Shown: positions 8,018 to 19,368, numbered from the stretch's first letter. The stretch: DNA of 64,000 nt from Sulfurimonas sp. HSL-3221 (GCF_021044585.1 NZ_CP087998.1:248001-312000); one strand, 5' to 3'. The notes: a model not told the origin generated them from the sequence alone. Translations and numbers: made by a program.

Positions 8018-9085
8018 TTAGAGGCCTGCGGCCTCCATGCTTTTTGCCTGGGCGTCGGCGATGAGGGGATCGATAATCTCGTCGAAGAGGCCGCCGGTCA
8101 TGATCTCGTTGAGGCGGTAGAGCGTCAGGTTGATGCGGTGGTCGGAGATGCGGTTCTGCGGGTAGTTGTAGGTACGGATGCGGCCGCTGCGGTCGCCGGT
8201 CCCGACCTGCTCCTTGCGCGCGGCACCCTCCGCCTCCTGGGCTTTCTGCTGCTCGATCTCGAAGAGGCGCGCCTGCAGGACCTTCATTGCTTTCTCTTTA
8301 TTCTTGTGCTGCGATTTCTGGTCCTGGTTGGTGACGACGATGCCGGTAGGCAGGTGGGTGATGCGCACCGCGGAGTCGGTCGTATTGACGGACTGCCCGC
8401 CGCAGCCGCTGGAACGCATGACGTCGATCTTGAGATCGTTCGGGTCGATTTTGACGTCGACGTCGTCCGCTTCGGGCATGACGGCCACGGTGATCGCCGA
8501 GGTGTGGACGCGTCCCTGGGACTCCGTCGCCGGGACCCGCTGCACACGGTGGGTCCCCCCTTCGAATTTCAGACGGCTGTAGACTTTGTCGCCCTTGATC
8601 AGGGCCGTGATCTCTTTGTAGCCGCCCATGTCGGAGGGGCTGGAGCTGATCAGTTCGATCTTCCATCCTTTGACTTCCGCGTAGCGGGTATAGGCGGTAA
8701 AGAGGTCGCCGACAAAGATTGCGGCTTCGTCCCCGCCGGTGCCCGCGCGCATCTCCAGAATGATGTTGCGCTCGTCGTTGGGGTCCGTCGGCAGTAGGAG
8801 GACCTTGATCTCCTCCTCCATCACGGGGACCTGCGGTTCGAGGGTTTTGAGCTCCTCTTTGGCCAGTTCTCCCAGTTCGTCGTCGTACACGAGGGACTTG
8901 TTCTCTTCGATGTCCACGAGCAGCTGTTTGTAGGCCTTGGCCGTATCGACGATGTCCTGCAGAGAGGATTGCTCTTTGGAGAGCGCGGTCATCCGTTTGA
9001 CGTCGTTGGCGATGTCGGGACTGCTGAGCAGTTCGCTGAGCTCGTTGTAACGGTCGATAAAAGGGGTCAGTTTGTCAGAAAGCAT
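8018..9085 (-). CDS. prfA: Peptide chain release factor 1
   Basis: RF1 reads UAA and UAG and triggers peptide release at the ribosome. The 355-aa protein has the PxT codon-recognition motif in [23 protein letters not shown] (PAT, as in RF1 and not the SPF of RF2) and the catalytic GGQ in [18 protein letters not shown] longer frame starts at 9103, but GGGAG lies five bases before the ATG at 9085, which gives MLSDKLTPF, the usual family start. It is downstream of rpsT on the same strand with a repeat between them. Confidence 0.97.
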   Translation of the reverse strand: MLSDKLTPFIDRYNELSELLSSPDIANDVKRMTALSKEQSSLQDIVDTAKAYKQLLVDIEENKSLVYDDELGELAKEELKTLEPQVPVMEEEIKVLLLPTDPNDERNIILEMRAGTGGDEAAIFVGDLFTAYTRYAEVKGWKIELISSSPSDMGGYKEITALIKGDKVYSRLKFEGGTHRVQRVPATESQGRVHTSAITVAVMPEADDVDVKIDPNDLKIDVMRSSGCGGQSVNTTDSAVRITHLPTGIVVTNQDQKSQHKNKEKAMKVLQARLFEIEQQKAQEAEGAARKEQVGTGDRSGRIRTYNYPQNRISDHRINLTLYRLNEIMTGGLFDEIIDPLIADAQAKSMEAAGL

Positions 9086-9190
9086 GTCTACTCCCATTTG
9101 CAATAGCGAATAATGATACTATTTTGAAAAGATAGTTGGGGAGGGAAAGCGCGGTTTAACTGCGCGCAGGCTCGCCGCCAAGGCGAACTT

Positions 9191-9232
9191 AGCGTTAGCG
9201 TAGTCAACGGGGCTTTGCTCCGTTGGCGTACT
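9191..9232 (-). repeat. 42-nt structured repeat, copy 2
   Basis: Read on the minus strand it begins AGTACGCCAACGGAGCAAAG, three bases after the rpsT stop. It matches copy 1 at 6202-6243 except at a few positions. The stem AACGG/CCGTT here replaces the pairing of GGA with TTC in copy 1, as expected if the structure is what is conserved. Confidence 0.7.
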
Positions 9233-9234
9233 AA

Positions 9235-9495
9235 TTAAAGGCCGTTTACGGCCTTCTGGAGGCGGCTGACTTTGCGGGAAGCTGTCTCTTTTTTCAGGAT
9301 CCCTTTGCTGACGAACTTGTGGATCTGCTGGTTAGCGACAGTCATAGCGGCAGATGCTGCTTCTTTGTTGCCTTCATCGATGGCTGCGCGGACAGCTTTG
9401 ACGATGTTTTTCAGGCGCGTGCGGTAAAATCTGTTACGTTCCGTACGTTTTTCAGTCTGACGGATACGTTTCATTGATGACTTATGGTTTGCCAT
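9235..9495 (-). CDS. rpsT: 30S ribosomal protein S20
   Basis: S20 binds 16S rRNA early in small-subunit assembly. The 86-aa, very basic protein begins [18 protein letters not shown] and continues [10 protein letters not shown], both characteristic of S20. It starts after an AAGGAT-like site and is followed by the 42-nt structured repeat and then prfA on the same strand, a pairing common in Campylobacterota. The AT-rich spacer upstream (9496-9607) separates it from the divergent glmM and must hold promoters for both. Confidence 0.97.
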   Translation of the reverse strand: MANHKSSMKRIRQTEKRTERNRFYRTRLKNIVKAVRAAIDEGNKEAASAAMTVANQQIHKFVSKGILKKETASRKVSRLQKAVNGL

Positions 9496-9607
9496 AGCCT
9501 TTATCCTTCTGGAAAAAAATTTAGGGTAGAATACTACCTTAAAAATAATTAAATTTAAGTTAAACTTTAGTGTATCCCCCGCTTTCAGGGCGATGAGAAG
9601 GGTAGAA

Positions 9608-10948
9608 ATGAAATTATTCGGGACCGACGGCGTACGTGGTGAAGCGGGAACATTTTTAACGGCGGAGCTGGCGATGCGTACGGCAATGGCAGCGGGGATC
9701 TACTTCAAAAAGAGCTCAAAAACGAAGAAGATTCTGCTGGGCAAAGATACGCGGCGCAGCGGCTATATGATCGAAAACGCCATTGTCAGCGGCTTGACGG
9801 CGGTGGGGTATGACGTCGTACAGATCGGCCCGATGCCGACGCCGGCCATTGCCTTCCTGACCGAGAACATGCGCTGCGATGCGGGCATTATGATCTCGGC
9901 GAGCCACAACTCCTTTGAAGATAACGGTATCAAGCTCTTCGACGCCCACGGCAACAAATTCTCCGAAGAGGTCGAAGCGCAGATCGAAGCGATTTACCGG
10001 GATGACGCACAGATCGCCAAGGCGCAGGTGACGGGGCGCGCCATCGGTTCGGCGAAGCGGATCGACGACGTCATCGGCCGCTATATCGTCCAGCTCAAGA
10101 ACTCATTTCCCGATGTGCTCAGTCTGCAGGGGATGCGCATCGTCCTCGATACCGCCAACGGCGCGGGCTACAAGGTCGGTCCGACGGTCCTTGAAGAGCT
10201 GGGGGCGGAAGTGATCGTACTGCACAACGCTCCTGACGGTTTTAATATCAACGAGGGGTGCGGCGCGCTGCACCCCAAAGACGTCCAAAAAGCGGTGAAG
10301 CAGTACCGTGCCGACATCGGTTTCGCCCTCGACGGCGATGCGGACCGGCTGGTCGTGGTGGATGAAAAGGGCGAGGTGGTCGACGGGGATCAGCTGCTCG
10401 GTGCGCTGGGGCTTTTCATGCACAAGTACGGCCTGCTCAAGGGCGACGGGATCGTGGCGACGGTGATGAGCAACCAGGCCCTTGAAGACGCGATGGCCGC
10501 CGCCGGGCTCACACTCCACCGCTGCGGCGTCGGGGACAAGTACGTGCTGGAGGCGATGCGCGAACACGGCATCAACTTCGGCGGCGAGCAGAGCGGGCAC
10601 GTCATCATGCACGATTTCGCCAAGACCGGAGACGGCCTGGTGACAGCACTGCAGGTGCTGGCGATGGTGCTGATGAACAATACGAAGGCATCCGCCGCGC
10701 TGCACCCGTTCGAACTCTATCCGCAAATGCTCGTCAACCTCAATGTCAAAACGAAAAAACCGCTGGACGCCATCGACGGGCTTGCCGACGTGCTGCAGGG
10801 GATCGAGGCCGCCGGCATGCGCCATCTTATCCGCTACAGCGGGACGGAGAACAAACTGCGCCTCCTGCTCGAAGGGCGGGACCGCGAAGCGATGACCGCG
10901 GAGATGGAGCGCCTCAGCGGCTTCTTCAGGCATGCCCTCAATGACTAG
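9608..10948 (+). CDS. glmM: Phosphoglucosamine mutase
   Basis: GlmM interconverts glucosamine 6- and 1-phosphate for UDP-GlcNAc, the precursor of peptidoglycan and LPS. The 446-aa sequence has the N-terminal LFGTDGVRG, the active-site phosphoserine at S99 in [14 protein letters not shown], the metal-binding ALDGDADR and the phosphate-binding [10 protein letters not shown] near the C-terminus. The ATG at 9608 is preceded by AAGGG at five bases; the longer frame from 9593 is less likely. It overlaps lspA by eight bases. Confidence 0.97.
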   Translation: MKLFGTDGVRGEAGTFLTAELAMRTAMAAGIYFKKSSKTKKILLGKDTRRSGYMIENAIVSGLTAVGYDVVQIGPMPTPAIAFLTENMRCDAGIMISASHNSFEDNGIKLFDAHGNKFSEEVEAQIEAIYRDDAQIAKAQVTGRAIGSAKRIDDVIGRYIVQLKNSFPDVLSLQGMRIVLDTANGAGYKVGPTVLEELGAEVIVLHNAPDGFNINEGCGALHPKDVQKAVKQYRADIGFALDGDADRLVVVDEKGEVVDGDQLLGALGLFMHKYGLLKGDGIVATVMSNQALEDAMAAAGLTLHRCGVGDKYVLEAMREHGINFGGEQSGHVIMHDFAKTGDGLVTALQVLAMVLMNNTKASAALHPFELYPQMLVNLNVKTKKPLDAIDGLADVLQGIEAAGMRHLIRYSGTENKLRLLLEGRDREAMTAEMERLSGFFRHALND

Positions 10949-11390
10949 GGGCGTGCTCGCACTCTTCCTGGCCCTGGCCGGGATCTTCATCATCGACCAG
11001 AACATCAAGGCGCTTTTCCTGGGCGGCTACCGTTTCTACAGCGACTGTATCGATCTGACCCTCGTCTATAACAAAGGGGTCGCTTTCTCGATGTTCGCTT
11101 TCCTGGAATCATGGCTCAAGTGGCTGCAACTGCTGCTGATCGCGGGGGTACTTGTGTACGTTATGCGGCTGAAAAAAACCTGCTACATGCTCCCGGTCGG
11201 TATCTTGGTGGGTGCGGGCCTCTCCAACGTCTATGACCGTTTTGTGCACCCGGGAGTGGTGGATTACGTCTACTGGCACTGCGGCTTCGATTTTGCCGTC
11301 TTCAATTTTGCCGACGTGATGATCGACGTGGCGGTGCTCTGGCTGCTGCTGCTCAACCTCAAATCCCATTGGTGCAAAACCGGAAGCTGA
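10941..11390 (+). CDS. lspA: Lipoprotein signal peptidase (signal peptidase II)
   Basis: LspA is an inner-membrane aspartyl protease that cleaves lipoprotein signal peptides after diacylglyceryl transfer. The 149-aa protein has four predicted membrane segments and both catalytic regions: SNVYDRF with the first aspartate, and VVDYV followed by FNFADVMID with the second. The loop is cysteine-containing ([15 protein letters not shown]), somewhat unlike E. coli. The ATG at 10941 fits an AGG ten bases upstream better than the ATG at 10932. It overlaps glmM. The window carries at least six lipoproteins that would be substrates. Confidence 0.93.
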   Translation: MTRGVLALFLALAGIFIIDQNIKALFLGGYRFYSDCIDLTLVYNKGVAFSMFAFLESWLKWLQLLLIAGVLVYVMRLKKTCYMLPVGILVGAGLSNVYDRFVHPGVVDYVYWHCGFDFAVFNFADVMIDVAVLWLLLLNLKSHWCKTGS

Positions 11391-11393
11391 GAG

Positions 11394-11422
11394 TTGCATT
11401 CCGGGGCGTGATGCGGTATAAT
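11394..11422 (+). promoter_or_regulatory. Promoter for the SRP RNA
   Basis: TTGCAT (11394-11399) and TATAAT (11417-11422) are 17 bases apart, an almost ideal sigma-70 promoter placed just before the SRP RNA. Confidence 0.8.
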
Positions 11423-11449
11423 TACACCAGCGCTCAGGACAGTTCGCTG

Positions 11450-11566
11450 TTTTGAACGCTCTCCTTTAGACCTGTGCAATGCGTAGGCGAGGCACTGGGT
11501 CAGGATGGGAACATAGCAGCCCACCTTTTCTGTGCATGTGCCGCAGGTATCTGGAGGAGAGTTCCT
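11450..11566 (+). ncRNA. ffs: Signal recognition particle RNA (4.5S type)
   Basis: The RNA folds as one long hairpin. GAACGCTCTCC (from 11454) and AGACCTG on the 5' side pair with CAGGTATCT and GGAGAGTTC (to 11564) on the 3' side. The apical region carries the universal Ffh-binding domain: GTCAGGATGGGAACATAGCA around 11501-11520, with a GGAA tetraloop flanked by the CAGG and AGCAGCC internal-loop strands. A T-rich stretch (11571-11580) follows. The exact 5' end is uncertain; the promoter predicts a start near 11429 and the helix begins at 11454. There is no sign of an Alu domain. Confidence 0.88.
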
Positions 11567-11639
11567 CATTACTTCTTTTTATATAAACCCCACAAAAAAC
11601 TGTTTATGAAACGTTATTGATGCTGTGCGATCATACTCG

Positions 11640-11669
11640 TTGATGGTATTGAGCCCTTCCCGCTACAAT
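11640..11669 (+). promoter_or_regulatory. Promoter for the HvfA-like gene
   Basis: TTGATG (11640-11645) and TACAAT (11664-11669) lie 18 bases apart, about 34 bases before the start codon at 11703. Confidence 0.55.
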
Positions 11670-11702
11670 GCTTTCAGACAGATCGAACACAAGGAGTGTA
11701 GG

Positions 11703-11957
11703 ATGAAAACGTACAAGTTGGCGGCCATGCTGCTCGGAGCGGCCCTGATGACGGGGATCGGAGCGACGTCGGCCTTTGCGAAATGCAACGGTGAGAAAAT
11801 GGAAACACCGGCAACCAAATGCAGTGGTGAGAAAAAAGCGAACATGAATACCAAGTGCAACGGCGAGCAAAAAGCGAACATGAACGCCAAATGCAACGGT
11901 GAGAAAAAAGAAGAGAAGCCCAAAGGCAAATGCGGCCAGGGCAAATGCGGCGGGTGA
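11703..11957 (+). CDS. HvfA-like exported cysteine-repeat peptide
   Basis: The 84-aa precursor has a signal peptide (1-26, cleavage after SAFA) and then a cysteine ladder: C28, C40, C52, C64, C77 and C82. Four units of about 12 residues begin KCNGE or KCSGE and are lysine-rich, ending in GKCGQGKCGG. The repeated KCG/KCNGE pattern and the DoxX gene behind it resemble HvfA of the Hvf/bufferin group, whose EGKCG cysteines are modified by a DUF692 (MNIO) enzyme and HvfC and bind copper. Neither enzyme is in the window, so modification is unproven. AAGGAG lies six bases before the ATG. It could instead be an unmodified metal-binding peptide. Confidence 0.65.
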   Translation: MKTYKLAAMLLGAALMTGIGATSAFAKCNGEKMETPATKCSGEKKANMNTKCNGEQKANMNAKCNGEKKEEKPKGKCGQGKCGG

Positions 11958-11995
11958 CCCCGCAGCAGTGAGTTTCGCGCAGGAAAGGAGCCGCC

Positions 11996-12445
11996 ATGCA
12001 ATGCCAGCTTTCCAACCTATGTAAAATCGTCGAACCGGCCGTGGAAAAGCTCCAGAGTGTCGCACTGCTTTTCGTACGGCTGATCCTCGCCTACGGTTTT
12101 TATGAACCGGCGAAGATGAAGTGGAACGATATCGGCTCCGTGGCCGAATGGTTCGCTTCTATGGGCCTCCCAATGCCCACGCTGCAAGCATACCTGGCGG
12201 CAACGACGGAAGCGTCGGGTGTCGTGCTCTTGACACTGGGGCTATTTACGCGGCTGATCTCCATTCCGTTGATGGTCGTCATGCTCGTTGCCATTACCCT
12301 TGTGCACCTGCCCAACGGCTTCCAGTCGGGCAACAACGGGTTCGAAATCCCGCTGTATTATTTGATTATGCTTTTCGTCCTGCTGACGCACGGCGCCGGT
12401 AACCTCTCCTTCGACCGGCTGCTGTTCAAAAGCAAAGAGGCCTGA
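11996..12445 (+). CDS. DoxX family membrane protein (HvfX-like)
   Basis: The 149-aa protein has four predicted membrane helices and the DoxX pattern: LLFVRLILAYGFYEPAKMKW, GLFTRLISIPLMVVMLVAI and a C-terminal GNLSFDRLL. AAAGGAG precedes the ATG, and the gene starts 38 bases after the HvfA-like peptide on the same strand. DoxX members include thiosulfate:quinone oxidoreductase subunits and HvfX of metal-stress operons. The pairing with a cysteine-repeat peptide favours the HvfX type. The reaction it catalyses is not known from sequence. Confidence 0.75.
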   Translation: MQCQLSNLCKIVEPAVEKLQSVALLFVRLILAYGFYEPAKMKWNDIGSVAEWFASMGLPMPTLQAYLAATTEASGVVLLTLGLFTRLISIPLMVVMLVAITLVHLPNGFQSGNNGFEIPLYYLIMLFVLLTHGAGNLSFDRLLFKSKEA

Positions 12446-12460
12446 CCCCTACGGGGCCTC
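12435..12460. terminator. Hairpin at the DoxX gene end
   Basis: AGAGGCC (12435-12441) pairs with GGCCTCT (12454-12460) and overlaps the stop codon. The convergent gene ends at 12478, so it could act both ways, but there is no adjacent U tract. Confidence 0.35.
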
Positions 12461-12477
12461 TGCCCCATCCCCATATT

Positions 12478-12705
12478 TTAATCTTCCCGGTATTTTGAAA
12501 TCCCGCACGGCTGGTTCGGTGAGGGCGGATGCGCTTCGAGGTATTCGAGATCCTCGAGGGTCTGTTTGAGGACCTTCTGCTGCTGCAGCAGCGGCAGCAT
12601 CGCGTTATCTTTCTGGGTCAGGTTGAGCTTCATATCCATCAGGATCGCCTGCACCTCTTTGTCGAGGTCGGACAGGGCGTTTCTTACGTGTTCGATCGGT
12701 TTCAT
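12478..12705 (-). CDS. Small coiled-coil protein of unknown function
   Basis: I do not recognise this 75-aa protein. It is almost entirely helical, with a heptad-like leucine/isoleucine spacing over residues 5-55 (VRNALSDLDKEVQAILMDMK and LLQQQKVLKQTLEDLEYLE), then a proline-rich tail. A cytoplasmic coiled coil is likely. There is no ribosome binding site; instead TATAAT on the minus strand ends exactly six bases before the ATG, predicting a leaderless message. Confidence 0.65.
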   Translation of the reverse strand: MKPIEHVRNALSDLDKEVQAILMDMKLNLTQKDNAMLPLLQQQKVLKQTLEDLEYLEAHPPSPNQPCGISKYRED

Positions 12706-12711
12706 GCCGCG

Positions 12712-12717
12712 ATTATA
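12712..12717 (-). promoter_or_regulatory. Promoter -10 predicting a leaderless mRNA
   Basis: Reading the minus strand, TTTGGCTATAAT is followed by six bases and the ATG at 12705. Transcription would start at the A of the start codon. Confidence 0.6.
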
Positions 12718-12767
12718 GCCAAAGGGCGTTGGACGGAAGCCTCGGGTTTTTGGCTAATGCAGCTGTT

Positions 12768-13544
12768 TCAGTGGACGAGTTCGACGCCGAAGAGCCCGTA
12801 CAGCAGACCGCTGGCAATGAGGTAGACGCCGAAGGGTTTGAAACTGTAGCGCGAGACGACGGCGAGGAAGGTTTTGACGGCAACCCAGCCGACGACAAAG
12901 GAGACGACGAAGCCGATGGCCAGTGCGCCGAAATGCTCGAAGGAGAGGGACGAGTACTCCTTGAGCAGCGTATAGCCCGAGGCGGCGCCCATCGTCGGGA
13001 TGGCCAGCAGGAACGAGAATGCCATGGCCGTGTCCCGCGACAGCCCGCCGAGCATCCCGCCGAGGATCGTCATCCCCGAGCGCGAGACCCCCGGCACCAG
13101 GGCGAAGACCTGGAAGACACCGACGGTGAGGGCCTGTTTCATACTGACCCCCTCGAGGTCTTTGACGGCGTGCGCCTTGGGTTTGTACGCGAACTCGACG
13201 GCGAGGAAAGCGATCCCGGTGAGGATCATCAGGGCGACGGTGGAGTTGGCGGCGAACATCGCCTCGATCTGTTTGTGAAAGAGCAGACCGACGATGCCCG
13301 TCGGGATGAACGCGGCGATGAGCTTGATCCAGAGCGCTGTGCTCTGCATGAGCCGTTCGCGGTAGATCAGCATGACCGAGAAGATCGGGGCGATCTGGAT
13401 AATGATTTCGAAGGCGGTCAGGAAGGTGTCCTGCTTGAGACCGAGCATCTGTCCGGCGAGGTAGAGGTGGGCGGTGGAAGAGACGGGGAGATATTCGGTA
13501 ATTCCCTCGACGATGCCGAGGATGAGAGCGTCAAAAAGCGTCAT
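12768..13544 (-). CDS. uppP: Undecaprenyl-diphosphate phosphatase
   Basis: UppP removes a phosphate from undecaprenyl diphosphate to recycle the lipid carrier for peptidoglycan and LPS, and it confers bacitracin tolerance. The 258-aa membrane protein has the family motifs GIVEGITEYLPVSSTAHL near the N-terminus and PGVSRSGMTILGGMLGGLSRDTAMAFSFL in the middle (catalytic E, S and R residues). I chose the ATG at 13544 over an upstream TTG at 13565 because it matches the family N-terminus, although the ribosome binding site is weak. Confidence 0.94.
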   Translation of the reverse strand: MTLFDALILGIVEGITEYLPVSSTAHLYLAGQMLGLKQDTFLTAFEIIIQIAPIFSVMLIYRERLMQSTALWIKLIAAFIPTGIVGLLFHKQIEAMFAANSTVALMILTGIAFLAVEFAYKPKAHAVKDLEGVSMKQALTVGVFQVFALVPGVSRSGMTILGGMLGGLSRDTAMAFSFLLAIPTMGAASGYTLLKEYSSLSFEHFGALAIGFVVSFVVGWVAVKTFLAVVSRYSFKPFGVYLIASGLLYGLFGVELVH

Positions 13545-13629
13545 AAAAATGGGTCCGGATGTCAAGATGCATCATTGTACCTTTTCGGCCCGAAAACCAA
13601 CCTTGAGAGACCCTTAAATGAACATAGAG

Positions 13630-13635
13630 TATAAT
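13630..13635 (+). promoter_or_regulatory. Promoter -10 and leader hairpin for the aminotransferase operon
   Basis: TATAAT at 13630-13635 has no good -35. The predicted leader contains a hairpin, AAGGCGG (13649-13655) with CCGCCTT (13663-13669), before the ribosome binding site. The hairpin is not followed by a U tract, so attenuation is not indicated. Confidence 0.5.
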
Positions 13636-13702
13636 ACGCGGCTTGAAAAAGGCGGTGCAAACCCGCCTTGCCGCATATGCATATCACTTAAGGAAAAAAA
13701 GC

Positions 13703-14808
13703 ATGCTGCTCTTTACCCCCGGTCCTACCCCTGTTCCGGAATCCGTCCGCAAAGCGATGGCGGAGGAGACGATCCATCACCGCACGCCGGAGTTTGAAGC
13801 GATCTTCGAACGGGCGCGCAAAGCGCTCTTCGGCCTGATGAAAACCGATGAGGTCGTGATGCTGGCCTCGACGGGTACCGGCGCGATGGAAGCGGCCATC
13901 ACCAACCTCTGCCGCGATACCCTGCTGAACATCAATGCGGGAAAATTCGGCGAGCGTTTCGGCAAAATCGCCCAGGCGCACGGGCTGCAGAACGTTGAAC
14001 TGGCCTATGAATGGGATACGCCCTCAACGCCCGAGGATGTCCTCGCCGCACTGCAGGAGAACCCGCGCATCGATGCCATCGCCGTTCAGATCAGCGAAAG
14101 CGCCGGCGGCCTGCGCCACCCGGTCGAAGCGATTGCCGCGGCCGTCAAGGCGGTACGCCCCGACATTATGATCATCGCGGACGGCATTACGGCCGTCGGC
14201 GTCGAAGCGATTGACGTCACCCACATCGATGCCCTGCTGGCGGGAAGCCAGAAGGCGCTGATGCTGCCGCCGGGCCTCGCCGTGATCGGTCTGAGCAATG
14301 CGGCGGTCGAGAAGATCGGTGCAGGGAAGGGGTACTACTTCAACCTCGCCACCGAGATCAAGAAACAGCGTACCAATACGACGGCCTGGACGGCGGCGAC
14401 GACGCTCGTAATCGGCCTGGAGGCCGTCCTGGCGGAGATCGAGGCCAAGGGCCTCGAGACGCTTTACGACGAAACGGCCCGCCGCGGTGCCGCGACGCGG
14501 GCTGCCTTCGAGGCGCTGGGACTGCATATTTACCCGAAAGTGCCTGCGGCGTCCATGACAACGATTGATGATGCGAACGCCAATGAGATCCGTGCCCTGC
14601 TGAAAAAAGAGTTCGACGTCAATATGGCCGGCGGCCAGGACCACCTCAAAGGGAAGATCTTCCGTGTCAACCACATGGGGCTGATCAAGCCGTTCGAGGC
14701 CGCCTGGGTCGTCAACGCCGTCGAGGTCGCCCTCGACAAGCTCGGCCGCCGCAGCTACGACGGCACGGCGGGCCGCGTCTTCAACGAAATCTATTTCGGG
14801 CTGACGGC

Positions 14809-14812
<4 letters not shown>
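13703..14812 (+). CDS. Class V PLP-dependent aminotransferase
   Basis: The 369-aa protein begins MLLFTPGPTPVPESVR, the typical opening of the alanine-glyoxylate/serine-pyruvate aminotransferase group. The PLP-binding lysine is in AGSQKALMLPPGLA, and the preceding ADGITAVG holds the ring-stacking aspartate. The frame extends upstream to 13643, but AAGG ten bases before 13703 and the family N-terminus favour 13703. It overlaps hisZ by ATGA. The substrate cannot be read from sequence; a role in serine or glycine metabolism is a guess from the family. Confidence 0.85.
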
Positions 14813-16916
<2,104 letters not shown>

Positions 16917-16951
16917 GAGAAGCAACGCTAACGGAGTCGGTCACTTTTCGA

Positions 16952-16957
16952 TATAAT
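16952..16957 (+). promoter_or_regulatory. Promoter -10 close to the GGDEF-EAL start codon
   Basis: TATAAT ends eight bases before the ATG at 16966. Transcription would start about two bases before the start codon. There is no ribosome binding site between them and no clear -35. Confidence 0.55.
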
Positions 16958-16965
16958 CTATCACA

Positions 16966-19368
16966 ATGAAGTTGACTATCTGGAACTCCTTGGCATCGAA
17001 ACTGTTGTTCTCCCTGGCGTTTTTCAGCCTGCTGCTTGTCTTCGGGCTGGCGTACGTCAATACGAAAATCGTCATCAGCGGCTACAAAAAACAGCTTCAG
17101 GAACTGGTGGAACAGAAGATCGACTTTATGCTTCCGCAGCTCTCCGATGCCCTGCACAACGACAAACAGCTTCTTGTCGAAGAGCAGCTCATCCGCCTCA
17201 GCTCGGCGCAGGTGATCAACGGCGTGCGTCTGCTGAGAAACCACGGGCGTCCCCTGGTCGTCGGCAACTTCGGCTCTTCGCACCGGCTCTTTACCCTGGC
17301 GCTTCCCGTGACCAATATCAACGGCGAGATCATCGCCTCGATGGATGTTGCCGTCTCCGACCGGAATTTCCGGTCGATGATGGAACAGTATTTCCAGTTC
17401 CTCGCCGCGATCATCGCCGGGTACGTCCTGCTCGTCCTGCTGCTGCTGAGGCTGCTGTACCGCTCTTTCCTCCCGCTGCGCGAGCTGACCCGGAAACTGG
17501 AAGCCTTCGACCCGAGCCACCCCGTGCCCATTGAGCTGCGGGACACCAGCGCGAACGAGATCGGTATGATCGCCGAAGCGGCGAACAAAATGAGCGACAA
17601 CATCATCCACCACGCCGACTTTATGAACGAGCTGCACAAAGAGATCGAAGAGGGGCGCCAACACCTCAAAGAGGCGCAGCAGATCGCGCGGATGGGAAGC
17701 TGGCGGATCGATACGCAGACGCACGACTGCAGTTTCAGTGATCAGATGTACGTGCTGCTGGGCCTGCCGATGGACGGCATGCCGCTGACCTGGGAAGCAC
17801 TGCTCAACGTCATCGAGCCGTCGCAGCGCCAGGCGTTTATCCGCGCCCTCGAGAACACGGCCCAGACCCATACCCCGTTCCGCCTGATGCACAAGCTTGT
17901 CAATGCCCACGGGGAGGCGATGCACGTCTTGACCGAGGGGAAACTGAGCCTCCGGCGTGACGGGAAGGCATTTATTTCGGGGATTACGATGGACGTCAGC
18001 GAGCAGGCGGAGAGCCAACAGATGATCGAAAAGCTCGCCTTCTACGACCCGCTTACCAATCTGCCAAACCGGGTGCTCATGCAGGACCGTCTGCAAAAAG
18101 CGATCAAGGACGCCAACCGCCGGGGCGAGAAGCTGGGGGTGCTCTTCCTCGACCTCGACGGCTTCAAAAACGTCAACGACACCCTGGGGCATACCCTGGG
18201 GGACCGCCTGCTCAAAGAGGTGGCGGAGCGCCTCAAGCGCACCCTGCGGGACTCCGACACGATCTCGCGGATCGGCGGGGACGAGTTCATCGTTCTGCTG
18301 CCGCTGATCAATTCGGAAAAAGACATCACGATCGTCGCCAAGAAGATGATCGACGCTCTGCAGGAGCGCTGGGAGTTCGGGGACAAGGCGATCTTCACGA
18401 CGACGAGTATCGGGGTGGCAATTTACCCGGACCATTCCGACGACGCCGATACCCTGATCAAGTTCGCGGATACGGCCATGTACAAGGCGAAAGAGGACGG
18501 GCGCAACCGCTACCGTTTCTACGATACGACGATGGGAGAGACGATCCGCAAAAAGCTCCAGGTCGAGCACGAGATGCGCGAAGCGATCGAAACGATGGAG
18601 CAGTTCGAACTCTACTACCAGCCGAAGATCTCTCTGCGCACGGGGGCCATCACCGGCGCCGAGGCGCTGATCCGCTGGAACCACCCGAAGATCGGGACGG
18701 TCTACCCGGACGACTTCATCCCTGTCGCCGAGCACACGGGGATGATCATCAAGATCGGCGAGTGGGTTATGCACGAGGCGGCCCGCCGCATCGAGCAGTG
18801 GCGCGCCTCTGGGATCGTACCGCTGAAGCTGGCCGTCAACCTCTCCGGGCGCCAGTTCGGCAGCCCGTTGCTGCTACACCAGATCCGGACCGTGCTGCAG
18901 CGCTATGACATCAAGCCGGAGTATCTGGAGTTCGAGGTCACCGAAAGCGTCTCCATGATCAGTCTGACCGAAAGTCTGAAAGTTCTGCACCAGCTGCGTG
19001 ACCTGGGCGTCGGCGTCAACATTGACGACTTCGGGACGGGCTACTCCTCCCTGGCCTACCTCAAACAGTTCCCGGTCGATACCCTCAAGATCGACAAAGC
19101 GTTCATCATGAACATGCTCGATGACCAGGATGACCGCACCATCGTCGAATCGATCGTGTCACTGAGCAAGGCGATGGGACTGAAAATCGTCGCAGAGGGT
19201 GTTGAAAGCATCGAACACGTCCGTCTTCTCAAAAAGCTCGGCGTCGACTACGGACAGGGGTATTTCTTCAGCAAGCCGGTGCCGTTCGGCCAGCTAGACC
19301 GTATGTACCGGAACAACCTCGTGAAAATGAAGACGCTCCGCGAATCGGAACGCCGGGAAGCGGTCTAG
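16966..19368 (+). CDS. Membrane GGDEF-EAL protein with HAMP and PAS domains
   Basis: The 800-aa protein is built as: TM helix (about 12-32), periplasmic region, second TM helix (about 142-165), HAMP-like linker, PAS domain (about 240-345), GGDEF domain (GGDEF at 437-441) and EAL domain (EAL at 566-568; DFGTGYSSLAYL later). Both motifs are intact, so it could make and break cyclic di-GMP in response to a periplasmic or PAS-sensed signal. It lacks a ribosome binding site and has TATAAT only eight bases upstream. The neighbouring minus-strand genes are unrelated in orientation. Confidence 0.9.
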   Translation: MKLTIWNSLASKLLFSLAFFSLLLVFGLAYVNTKIVISGYKKQLQELVEQKIDFMLPQLSDALHNDKQLLVEEQLIRLSSAQVINGVRLLRNHGRPLVVGNFGSSHRLFTLALPVTNINGEIIASMDVAVSDRNFRSMMEQYFQFLAAIIAGYVLLVLLLLRLLYRSFLPLRELTRKLEAFDPSHPVPIELRDTSANEIGMIAEAANKMSDNIIHHADFMNELHKEIEEGRQHLKEAQQIARMGSWRIDTQTHDCSFSDQMYVLLGLPMDGMPLTWEALLNVIEPSQRQAFIRALENTAQTHTPFRLMHKLVNAHGEAMHVLTEGKLSLRRDGKAFISGITMDVSEQAESQQMIEKLAFYDPLTNLPNRVLMQDRLQKAIKDANRRGEKLGVLFLDLDGFKNVNDTLGHTLGDRLLKEVAERLKRTLRDSDTISRIGGDEFIVLLPLINSEKDITIVAKKMIDALQERWEFGDKAIFTTTSIGVAIYPDHSDDADTLIKFADTAMYKAKEDGRNRYRFYDTTMGETIRKKLQVEHEMREAIETMEQFELYYQPKISLRTGAITGAEALIRWNHPKIGTVYPDDFIPVAEHTGMIIKIGEWVMHEAARRIEQWRASGIVPLKLAVNLSGRQFGSPLLLHQIRTVLQRYDIKPEYLEFEVTESVSMISLTESLKVLHQLRDLGVGVNIDDFGTGYSSLAYLKQFPVDTLKIDKAFIMNMLDDQDDRTIVESIVSLSKAMGLKIVAEGVESIEHVRLLKKLGVDYGQGYFFSKPVPFGQLDRMYRNNLVKMKTLRESERREAV

